Shown here one piece after another: positions 12,201-24,200 of a DNA stretch of 64,000 nucleotides. The notes under the pieces were generated by a model. The model was given only the letters and a program-made list of their open reading frames with translations. It ran no database searches and had not been told where the DNA came from. The stretch's first letter is position 1, and each line of letters opens with the position of its first letter. The DNA lies in contig JAVJVZ010000038.1 in assembly GCA_040220855.1 (NCBI GenBank), positions 30,140 through 94,139 of the forward strand, given 5' to 3'. This stretch comes from JACKNG01 sp040220855. Its GTDB lineage: Bacteria; Pseudomonadota; Gammaproteobacteria; Ga0077536. Both the position numbers and the translations under genes were made by a program.

Positions 12201-15200
12201 GGCGAGGAACACGCCCTCGGTGAGAATGTCCGTGTAGCCGTGCACGTTGATGAACGGCGCGGCCGCGGCATGGATGCCGACGATATCGATGTTGGCACCG
12301 CTGATGATGCGCCGCTCGGCATCGAGCGCTTCGCCGAAGTCGTAGATGACTTCGACTTCGCCGAAGCCCGCCCCCCACACGCCACGCGGGAAAATGGTGG
12401 CGACGGTCCCGGGCGACTGGCGGAAATGGTCGGTGACAATGGTCGTGCGCGGCGGTGCCCCGGGCGGTCCGGGCGGATTGACCGGGGTATCGACCACCGC
12501 CGTCTCGACGACCTCGATCTCGTACGGGCCGGGCACCACGGTCGGCTGGAGGCGGCCATTGAGGAGCTCGAGATTGACGTCGGTCGACCTGCCGGAGCCC
12601 GACTGCACCCGCTCCACATCGACGTTGAAGCCGGTGACCGACTCCCCCGCGACCAGCGCACGGCGCAGCAGCCCGCGCAGCTCCATGTAGTTGCGCTGCC
12701 CCGCATCGGAAGTGCGGTAGCGATCGGCGGCATCGGTCGGTCCGTCGTTGCTTTCGACGATCTCGAGGCGCAGGCGCTGCAGGTCGGTCAGCCCGATATG
12801 GCCGTCGATGGCCTCGATGCGGAAACTGTCGGTGCGGATGAGTCCGCCTGGAACCGGGAACTCGCCGCCGCCCGGCAGGCTGGACAGGATGTTGCCGCGC
12901 TGGTTGAACACGTTGGTCATGCCGATGGGATTGTTGACGACGCCGGCAAAGGTGATGTCGGGCGTCGCGTTCGGGGACGCGTTCGTGTTGCTGATCTCGA
13001 TCAGCGTCGGCTTGAAGTCGTGATTCACGTCGAACTCGAAATCGTCGACGTGGTCGATCTCGATGGTGACTTCTTCCTCCGGCGTGGTCAGGAACGTATT
13101 GACGACCTCGATGTCGCTGATCCGCATGTCGAGCACGGACTGGTTCAGCAGGTCGACCGCGGCGTAGGTCTCGCGGAAGGTGAACAGCGGACCATTCGGC
13201 AGCACGGTGACGATATTCGCGTTACCGACATCGTTCGCGCGGAACAGTGCCTGGCCGCGATCGTTCTCGTTGATGATGTTGGCAACCACGAACTCGCCAT
13301 TGGCATCCGGATCGACGTAGCTGCCGATCGCGCTGCCCACGCCAACGACGCTGACGTTGATGGCCTTCTGGATGCGGCCGTCCGGCCCGACGATCAGGGT
13401 GGGGCTCGGGCCCGGCAGGAGCAGCACGTCGGCATCCCAGTCGACGTCGCGCGGACCCTCCTCGGCGTCGATCTCCACGAACAGCGCCAGGCGGTCGTAG
13501 CCGGCCGGCTGCTCCAGCGGTGTCACGTCGATGGGTGGCACCCCTGGCACCGGGAACAGGCGCGGCCCGGCCGTCACCAGGGCATCCGCATTGGCGTCGA
13601 TCAAGGTTGCGGGGTTGTAGTCCGCATCCGGATGTTCGTCACTGCCGCCGAACAGTCCGTCGAAATCGGCATCGAGATTCTCGTCCATGTCGCTGTCATC
13701 GAGCACGGCACGGATGTCGACACCCTCGAAACCGGCCACGCTCGCACCACCGCCTATACGGGCGGTCGCGCGCGGATTGACATTGCCGCTGGCACGCGCA
13801 TCGGCGTCGCCGCCCAGACCACCGGCCCACGCGTCGGCCCTGTAGTTCCAGTCGAGATGCGACCACTCCGAGACCATCGACACGCTGCGTGCGGCCACGT
13901 CGGCGTTGCCGCCGACGACCACCTGCGTCGCATCGGTCAGCGAGCCACGGGAAGCGGCATCGACATCGGCCACGAAGCCGCCGGCATCGGCACTGGACGT
14001 GACGTCGACATCGACGACCGACCCCGAATGCACGCGCAGGTGGCCGTCCGCCTCGATGTTGACGCCACTGCCGTTGATCGCGCCGCCTTCGTCGACACCA
14101 ATGTAAGCGCGGTTGCCGTGGGTGACGTCGTTCCTTGCGTCTGCATCGCCGACTGCGACGAAGCCGCCACCGCCGTTGCTCGCAAAGGACGACGAGTTGA
14201 CCGTCGAGGACGAGAGGATATCGACGTTGCCGCCGGCTCGCAGTGCGCCCGCGGCAATGTAGGCACGGACGTCCTGGTTGATGCTGACGTTGCTGTTCGG
14301 GTTGCCGACCGCGACGAGACCGCCGCCACCGCCGCGCGCGGAGCCGGAGCTCTGCCCGTCGCCGGGCGGCGGTGACAGCACCCGCAGGGAGACGTTGTCC
14401 GGCCCGGTCAGAACATGGCTGCCGCCGGGGGCGGAGGTCAGGTCGAGCCGCAGGGAGTGCGTTCCGCCGCTGTGCGTGAGGTCGAGCGGCGGCGCGGTGA
14501 AATAGTGCGTACCGATGCGGTTGGCGCCGCTCAGGGTCGTGATCGGGTCGCCGCCCGGGGTGGTCGCAAGCTGGAAGGTATCGCCGGACACGTTGCGCAC
14601 GTAATACGTCACGCCGTCGTCGAGACCACCGATCTCCTCGCGCAGCAGGAGATGGCGCTGCTGGTTGAGCGGTGAGGTCTTGTCGCCGTTCAGGGCGATC
14701 GGCGCCTCGTCACCGGGCTCCGTATCCGCCTGGTTCGACGCGAGCTGAATGTAGTTGTTGTCGATGCGGATGACGTAGTAGAAGTTGTTCGAGCTGAGCC
14801 CGTCGATTGCCGTACCGCCCGGCTCGACGCGATAGATCACCCGGCTGCCATTGGAGAAGCCATGGCCGGGCACGTAGATGCGGTCGTTGTTCGTGTTGGT
14901 CACGCTGCCGCCGCCACCCACGGTGATGTCGACCGAGTTGGTGGAGAACTCCACGGGATTCGCGACCTTGTAGGTGAGCGCCTGGTTCTCCGCGTAGGCG
15001 CTGCCGAACACCTGGATGGTGTCGTTGGTGGCATCGACGCCGAAGGCGAAGAACGCATCGTCGGCGAAGCCGCCCGCACCGACCGCCTCGTCTCGGGACG
15101 CGTACAACGTGATGGTCTTCTCGTCGAGCACGCGCACGTAATAGGTGCCGGCCGTGTTCATCGCCGTGCTGATCGACGTGCCATCGGGCGTGTACTTGAC

Positions 15201-18200
15201 GGCGTCACCGGTCTCGAAGCCGTGCGGCACGGCAAAGCGGATGCGATCGCGGACGCCGTCGACGCCATCCTCGGTGGACAGCGGATTGCCGGTACCGGTC
15301 GAGGACGCCGAGAACACGGCGCCGAGTTGCAGGGTGTCTTCTCCCGTCGCGATCACCGAGTACTCGCGGCTCGAGACGAGGTTGCCACCGCCGGCTGTGG
15401 CGATCGCCGGGTTGCCGTTCGGGTTGTAGACGACACGGTCGCCATCGGCCAGGCCGTGCTGGGCGAACGTAATGGTGTCGATGTCGATGGTGGCCTGGTC
15501 GGTGGTGAAGGTATCGCCCAGAGCGGCGACTTCCTGCGCGCGCGCGATGGCCTCGACGACAACCGAGCCAGCGACCTCGAGCGTCGACCCGCTGCCGATG
15601 AAGGCGCGGATGGTTGGCGTGACGAAGGTATCGGTGTTGGACGCGCCGACGTCGACGGCACCACCGCCGTAAGCCCGCGCCAGCGCGTCACCCTCCGCGC
15701 GTATCGAATCAGCGCGTACGGTCACGCTGCCGGCGACGTTCTGCAGCGACGCGTTGTCGCCGATATAGGCTTCGACGACGGGCGTCAGCGTGGTCGTCGC
15801 CTGGGCGCCACGCACGCTCACGACCCCGCCGGTACCGGCGAACGTATCGGATTTCGCGGTGTTGGCGGCCACCGCCTCGAGTTCGAAGTTACCGGCCTGG
15901 AAGACCCGCGCGTTGGCGTCGAGGAAGGCACGGGTGGCGCTCTCCAGCGTGGCGCTCGATTTCAGGGTTCCGGCACCAATCACGCCGCCGCCACCACCGC
16001 TGGACTTCGACAGGGACCGGTTCGCCGCGGTGGCGGTCGCGGCGATGTTACCGCTCGCGGTGATGCGCGCGCTCGAACCGAAATAGGCCTGGGTCGTCCC
16101 CGTGTGGGTCGCCGTGGAAGTCGCCCCGGCGATGCCGCCGACACCGATGGCGATGACCGCCGCATTGGCATCGGCGTCGTGGTTCGCGTCGGCGGACAGG
16201 GTCAGGTCGTCGCTGACCACGGTACCGAGCACGAAGGCGCCGACGACGTTCTCCGCCACCGCGTGCGGATTCACGGTGGCAACCTCGACGAGGCCGAAGC
16301 CGCCGGTGTCGACCTCGGCCTCGGCGTCCGACTGCCCCGTTGCCGAGAAGCCGACATCGTCCGCTGTGACGCTGGCACCGCTGCCGACGTACGCTTCGAC
16401 CACGTGGCTGGTGACCGCGCTCGGCGTCAGTTCGACGATGTTGACCAGGCCGACATTGACATCGGCCATCGCGGCGGCCGCCAGCGCCCCCGTCGAACGG
16501 GCGATGAAGCTCAGGTCGTCGCCCTGGAGCGTCGAACCGTCGCCGACGTAGGCGTTGGTGGAGCCGTCCACGCGGGCCATGGAGAACAGGCTTTCCACGC
16601 CGACCAGGCTGACCGAGATGCCGAAACTGGCGGCGTCGGCGAGGGCCGACGACTCGGCCAGGAAGGTCGCCGGCCCGCCGATCGAGACGTTCGCGCCGTT
16701 GCCGACGAAGGCGGAGACCTCGTGGTCGACGGTGACCGGTACGCTCGCCCCGCCGATGTTCGCGACCCCGATGTCGAGCGAGAAGATGCTACTGACGGCA
16801 GTGTTCTTGAGCGCGCTCGCCGTGACGTTGGTCGAGCCGGCATTGATGGCGAAATCACCGCCCAGATAGGCGAGCGTGGCCCCGCGCACGCGGACGTCGG
16901 GGCGGATGGACGAGAAGTTGACCGCGCCGATGTCGATGGTGAACGTGTCCATGCGCGCGCTGTTGCCGATGTCGAGATGACCGGCCGTCAGGTTCAGTGC
17001 GCCGCCGAGTGTGATGCTGCCGTTGGAACCGTCCGGACCGTCGTTGCGGTTCGGGCCGACGTAGGCCTCGACCACGTGGGTGGTATTGATGGTCGGCCTG
17101 ATGAAGCTGATGCTGACCGCGCCGATGCTGACGGCGGCCGACTCCGACGACGCCGTGTTGTCGGCCCGCGCGCTCAAAGTGAGACTGCCCGCGGTGACGT
17201 CGGCACCTTCTTCGACGAAGGCACGCGTGGCGCCGCCGGCGATGATATCGGGCGCCATGGTGTCGACCGACACCACGGATGCCCCGAAGTCGAAGCCGCT
17301 CATCTCGGCCGTGTTACGCGACTCCGCTTCCAGCGCGATGCCGCCACCACTCAGCGTGAAGCCCGCGTCGTTGGTGATGCGGGCCTCGGTGACATGGGCG
17401 GTGCGCAGCGTCGATTCGACGTTCCCGACCTGCACCAGGCCGAACTTGATCTGGAAGGATTCCGAGCCGGCGGTGTTCAGCGAACTCGCAATACCGTCGA
17501 TGCCGTCGGCGATGACGTCGAAATTGCCGCCGATCATGACCCGGGTCGTCCCGCCGACCGTGATTTCCGATTCGACGATGCTGACGTCGACCAGGGACAC
17601 CCCGACGTTGACTTCATCGACGCTCGCCGTGTTGTCGGACGTGGCCGACAGCACCAGATCGTTGTCGAGCGTGATCGTGCCGCTCAGACCGTCGTTGATC
17701 GCCTGGCCGGCCGCCGGGCCGATGAAGGCCGCCGTGTTGTGCGCCGTGCGGGCGATCGGCTTGGCCTTGTCGAGGGAGAACAGCGAAATCGACATCTCGA
17801 ACTTGTCGACCTGCGCATCGTTCAGCGAGTTGGCATGAGCGCTGAGCGCTTGCGCGGCGATGCTGGAACCCTCGTCGACGTAGGCCAGGGTGGAACCGGC
17901 AATCTCCGCGGTGGAGCTGACGAAATTCAGATCGACGAGCCCGAGGTCGAGCGGCGCGATCAGGTCGATCGTCGCGTTGTTGACCGAGTCGGCGCTGAGA
18001 TCCAGCGCCCCTCCGTTGATATCGAGGTCCGCACCGGACTCGACGAAGGCTTCGGTCACGTGGGTGGTGTGGGCGGAGCGCTCGGTGGTATCGATATCGA
18101 CCAGGCCGACCTCGAAGGCCATGGCCTGCGTGCTCGCGGTATTCATCGAATCGGCGACAGCGGTCACGCCATCGGCGTTGATGATGAACTTGCCGCCGGC

Positions 18201-21200
18201 GTGTGCGCGCGTGGTGCCACCGGCATCGGCGTCCGGCCTGGCCTGCTCGACTTCGACGATGCTCAGGTCGAACGACATCTCGCTGATGAACGCGGTGTTG
18301 GTCGAGCGCGCGAGGAGATCGAGGCCGCCGTTGTCGATACGTAGCGTGGTCGCCGGATCGGCGCTCACGGCCTGGTTCTTGGCCGGCCCGAGGAACGCGG
18401 CCGTCAGGTGGTCGGTGCGTGCGGTGACCGTGGTTCCCGCGAGTTCGACGTTGGCAATCGAGATGCCGGCGTTGTTGGCCCCGGCCGTGGCGTTATTCGT
18501 CGACTCGGCGTCGGACACGAGTGAGCCGACGTCGAGCGTCACACCCTGGCCGATGCGCATCTGCGTCGAGCCCTCGATGACGGCCTCGGTACCCGTCTCC
18601 GAGACGGCCACCAGGCTCACGCTGAGCGTCGTGCTGATGGCGTCGGCCGCGTTCTCGCCGCTTGCCTGCACGGTCAGCGCGCCGTCGGTGGTGATGTCGG
18701 CGCCAGTGCCGAGATAGGCCTCCGTCGTACCGGTGATGAAGGCGCTGGTGACGGTATCGAAAGGCGGCAGGATCGGCACCGGCAGATCGCCCCCCGGCAG
18801 CTTGTCCGCGATTCCCTGCAGCGCCACGCCGTTCAGGCTGACCAGCCCGAAGTTGTTGACCTCGCCACTGGCGTCGGCCACCTTGTCTGCCGTGGCGGTG
18901 ACGTCCGCCGAGTCCGCCCTGACCCGCCCGCTGATCCCTGCCCGGGTATTGGAACGGATCTCCGCCATGCTCGCCGAGGCGCCCAGCGTGGCGACGCCGA
19001 CGCCGAGCGAGACGAGGTCAGGGTCGGCACGGTCATCGGACACGGCGCTGACGTTCACATGACCGCTGATCGTGAGGTCCGCGTCTGCCCCGACCAGCGC
19101 CGTGGTGTCGCCGGCTGTCTGCTCCGCTTCGAGCGAAACCTCGCCAGTGACCAGGCTGATACCGACGTAGAGCACTTCCGCGGCACCGTTGCGGTCAGCA
19201 TTTGCGGTCAAGTCCAGCGCATTCGCCGTGATCGTGCCACTGGCCTCGGCGTGGGCGCTCTGGCCGGCCAGCGTCTCGGCGATCATGACGCCGGCGCCGG
19301 CGATCACCGAGCCGGTGAAGCCGCCGGCGGTGGCGGTCTGGCTGGCGTCCCCATTGGCATCGACGGTGACGTTCGTCGCCCCCACGATCGCGCCGTCCAA
19401 GATCGCGGCAGTAGCCGTGCCACCGGTATCTGCCACCGCGACGGCACCGCTGGCGGCGACGCCGGCCGCCGCATTGAGTGCGGTCGCGCTCGCGCTGGCC
19501 GTTGTTGCGTCGGTCGCGGTCACGCTCAGCATCCCGTCCGCACTGATGTCGGTGAGGGCGCCGGCAATGACGGCATCGACGGTGCTGTCCACGGTGGTCG
19601 ATGCATAGGAGAGCCCGACGCTGCCGCCGGCACTCACCGCGGCACCACCAGCATCGGCGTCGGCCGAGCTGTTGTCGAGTGCCAGCAGCGTGACGCCGCC
19701 GTCGGAAGTCACCATGGCATCGTCGTCGACGAAAGCACGGGTCGTGTTGGTCAATTCGTTGATCGCCGCCGTCCCGATTGCGCCGATCGCACCGGCGAGT
19801 GAGAAGCCGAGCGCGCCGGCGTCGACGTCATAGCTCGACAACGCGGAGATGCCGAGGTCGCCGTTGTTGCTGGTCGTCACGTTCGCACCACCGATACCGG
19901 CACGCACCGTCGACCCCATCGTGTTCCGCGACAGCGACGCGCCGGCGCCGATGCCGAGCCCGGCGCCGAGGCCACCGCCATCGGCATCGATGACCGAGTC
20001 GTCCGTCGCTGACAACACCACGCCCCGCGCTTCGAGCGTGCCGCCACCCCGCACCGTGGCGTCAGTGGTGCCGTTGATCGCGTTCGTGGCCACCGTTGCA
20101 TACCCGCCGACTATGCCGCCGGCGCCGAGCGCGAGTGCAACCGCATCGACGTCGTTGCGGGTGAACGCGGTGATGGCGAGACTGTCGCCGTTCGCCGTCA
20201 CGTCCGCGCCGTCGGTGTAGGCTTCGGTGGTGTTGGTCAGCGTGTTGGTCGCAATCGATCCGCCGGCGCCGATGCCGAAGCTCGCCGCAAGCGAGCCCGA
20301 GTCGGCATTGGCATCGACGGTATCGGTCGCACTGATCTGCACGCCGCCGTCGGCGGTGAGCATCGCGCCACCGTCGACGAATGCACGCGTCGTATTGGTC
20401 AACGTGTTGAACGAGGCCGTGCCGACGCCGGCGATGGCACCAGCCAGCGAGAAGCCGATCGCGACCGCGTCGACGTCGCCGTCGGCCACCGCGCTCACCA
20501 CGATGTCACCATCGCCGCTGGTGGTCACCGTCGCGCCGCCAATGCCCGCCCGCACCGTTGCCGCCACCGTGTTCTGCGACAGTGACGCGCCGGCGCCGAT
20601 GCCGAGACCTGCGCCGAGACCACCGCCGTCGGCATCGATGTCGGAGCCGTTGGTCGCCGACACGTCCACGCCCAGGGCCGCTATCGTGCCGCCATTGCGT
20701 ATCGTCGCGTCGGTGGTGGTGGAAAGGTCGTTCATCGCCACCGTCGCGTAACCGCCGACGATGCCACCGGCGCCGAGTGCAAGCGCCACCGCGTCGACGT
20801 CGTTGTCGGTCGATGCGGCAATCGTCAGTGCACCGCCGTTCGCGGTGACGTCGGAGCCGTCGGTGTAGGCCTCGGTCGTGTTGGACAAGGTGTTGGTTGC
20901 GAGCGATGCCCCGGCGCCGATGCCGAAGCTCGCGGCCAGTGAGCCGGCGTCGGCATTCACGTCGACCGTATCGCTGGCCGTCAGGGCGACGCCGCCGTCC
21001 GCTGTCAGCGTCGCGCCGCCGTTCGCGTAGGTGCGCGTGGTATTCGTCAGCGTATTCATCGACGCCGTGCCGACACCGGCGATCGCACCGGCCAGCGAGA
21101 AGCCGATGGCGACTGCGTCGACGTCGCCATTGGCAACGGCAGTCAGCGCAATATCGCCACCGTCGGTGGCGCTCACCATCGCGCCGCCGATGCCGGCCTG

Positions 21201-24200
21201 GACCGTCGCCGCCACCGTGTTCCGGGACAGCGATGCGCCCGCGCCGATGCCGAGACCGGCGCCGAGACCACCGCCGTCGGCGTCGATGTCGGAACCATCG
21301 GTCGCCGACAGGTCGACGCCCGCGGCCGTGATCGTGCCACCGTTGCGTATCGTCGCATCGGTCGTGGTGGTGACGTCGTTCATCGCCACCGTCGCGTAAC
21401 CGCCGACGATGCCACTGGCGCCGAATGCCAGGGCCACCGCGTCGACGTCGTTGTCCGTTACGGCATCAATCGTCAGCGCGCCGCCATTGGCGGTCACCTC
21501 GGAGCCGTCGGTGTAGGCCTCGGTCGTGTTGCCCAGGGTATTGTTGGCGAGGGACGCGCCGACGCCGACTCCGAGGCTCACCGCAAGTGCAGCGGAGTCC
21601 GCGTCGACCGCTAGCGTGTCGATCGCGCTGATCGCGACGCTCCCATCCGAAGTCAGCACGGCGGCGCCATTGACGTAGGCACGCGTCACGTTGGTGAGCT
21701 CGTTGTAGGTGGCCGTGCCGACACCGCTGATCGCACCCGCCAGCGAGAAGCCGACGGCGAGGGCATCGACGTCGCCCGTGAGCAGCGCGCTCACGTTGAT
21801 GGCGCCGCCGTCGGTGGTGGTCACAGTAGCGCCGCCGATGCCGGCCTGCACGCTCGCGGCAACGATATTGCCTGCGATCGACGCACCTGCGCCGATACCC
21901 AGGCTCGCGCTCAGGCCACCCCCGTCGGCGTCGATGTCGGAGTTGTTCGTCGCCGCCACCGTCACGCCCTCGGCGTCGACGGTACCGCCGTTACGGACGG
22001 TCGCATCCGTCGTCGTGGTGATCACGTTCGCCGCGACCGTCGCATAGCCGCCAACGATGCCCGCGGCACCGAAGGCGATCGCCGCCGCATCGATGTCATT
22101 GGCGGTCAGCGCGGTGAGTTCGAAAGCGCCGCCGTTCGCCGTGGACTCGGCGCCGTCACTGAAGGCCTCCACCGTGTTGCCGAGCCGGTTGGCCGCGGCC
22201 GAGGCGCCAACGCCGGCGCCGAGGCTGAGCGCGAGCGCGCCGGAGTCGGCGTTGATGTTGCTGCTGTCGGTTGCGCTGACTTCGATGCCGGTCGCGGACG
22301 TCAGCACCGCATCGTTGCCGAGCGAGGCGCTCGTCGTATTGCCGAGGTCGTTGATGCTGACGCTGCCGACGCCGGCCACCAGTCCGGCCACGCTCATGCC
22401 GAGCGCCAGCGCGTCGATGTCTGCAGCGAACGTCGCCGCGACTTCGATACCCCCGAGGTCGCTCGTCACATCGGCATCGGCAACCGATGCCGCGACGGTA
22501 TTGGTCATGCGGTTGAGACCGACGGAAGCCCCCGCGGCGCCGGCGAAGCTCGCCGACAGCGCACCCGTATCGACGTCGAGCGTGGAGCTGTCGCGCGCAG
22601 TCACGCTGACGGCATCGGCGTTGATCACCGTGGCACTGCCGTCGATCGCCGCGCGCGTCGTGTTGGCGATGATGTTGCCCTCGACCGAGCCGGCGACCGC
22701 GACGAGGCCGCCGGCCGCGAGACCCAGAGCCTCGGGTGAATAGACGTTATCCGTCACCGCCTCGACGACGAGGTCGCCGTCCGCAGCGACGACCGAGCCA
22801 CTGACCTCGGCGACCGCCGCGCTGTTCGTCGCATTGACCGCGGCGCCGACCGACGCGGCGAACACCAGGCTCACCGAGCCGCCAACCGCGCGGTCGTCGA
22901 AATCGTGGATGGTGCGGGCGCGCACCTCGACACCCTCCGGCGCGGTGACCTGGGCACCCTCGCCGATGGAGGCCTCGTTGATGTCGCCGTTCAGCGTCAC
23001 GGTGCCAGCCACCGCCGCACCCGCTGCGGCGAGCCCGCCGAGGCCGACTTCGCCGGCGCGCGTCACCGAGCGGAGCCGGTTGGCGTTTTCGATACTGTTG
23101 CCGTTGCGGGCGACGTTGGCGAACAGGTCGAGCGCGCCGCCGGTCGTGACGATGGCGTTGTCACCGATGCGCACGGCGGTGAGGTTGCTCGCGACGTTGA
23201 CCGCCACTGAACCTGCGAGCGCGCCGCCGAGGTTGGCGGCAACCGAGGCCGCATCGGCGGTGTAATCGAAGGCGATACCGTCCGCACCGGCCGCGACGAT
23301 GGTGATGCTGTCGGCGTTCACGTTCGCACCGGCGCCGATTTCCGCGATGTGCTCACCTTCGGTGTAGTTGCCCGCGGCGGCGACGCCAATCGCCGCGACG
23401 CTGCCGGAGGCGCTTGCATCGGCCTCGGCATCGCCGTCGAAATCCATCTCGGCGCTGATGACGATGTCATCGGCGACGATGGTCGCGCCGGCCCCAATCG
23501 CCGCATGGCTTACCGGGCGGCCGATTCCTAGCGCGATGGCGGCCGCGGCGCCGAACTCGATGTCCGGGATACTGGCGTCGTCGCTGCTGTCGGGCAGGTA
23601 CTGATCGATGAACGGCACATCGAGGTCATCGATGCCCGCGATGTCGACGATACGCCCCAGCTGCCGCTGGGTCTCGGCGTCGACGGTCAGCCCGCCGAGC
23701 AGGGCACCGGCCTGGCTCGCGAAGGACTCGGTGGTCGCGTTCGCATCGGTGATCGCAAGGACGTTGACGTTGCCGCCGACCGTCATGTTGGCAGCGGCAT
23801 CGGCCACGGCGCCACCCAGGGGACCGCCGATGGCGATTGCCGCCCCCACGCCAATCTCGTCACCACCCGCGGCGGCGTCGGCAAGCGTGGTGACGACAGC
23901 AGTGTGGGTCGCCGTGACGTCCAGGTTGCCGCCGATCGCGCTCATCATCGTGCCCGGCCGTACACGCGCAACGGTGTCATTGAGCGGCGCGGACAGCGCG
24001 ATGGCGGCGGGTACGGCCACGCCGGTCGCGGCGCCGGCGACGGCGCTGGTCTCGGTGGTGTAGGTGCCCGTCGCGCTGACGATGACGTCAGCGGCGCCGA
24101 CGATCGTCGCATCCCCGATTTCGGCGAGCGTCGCGTGCTGCACGGCGTTCAGCGCAACCGACGGTCCGATACCGATGATCGCGTTGGCCGGCTGCGCCGT

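Noticed and set aside
19600..22560. Regular direct repeats that could suggest a CRISPR array or satellite DNA
   Set aside because: The repeats are 648 bp long, in frame, without unique spacers, and encode a consistent protein pattern.
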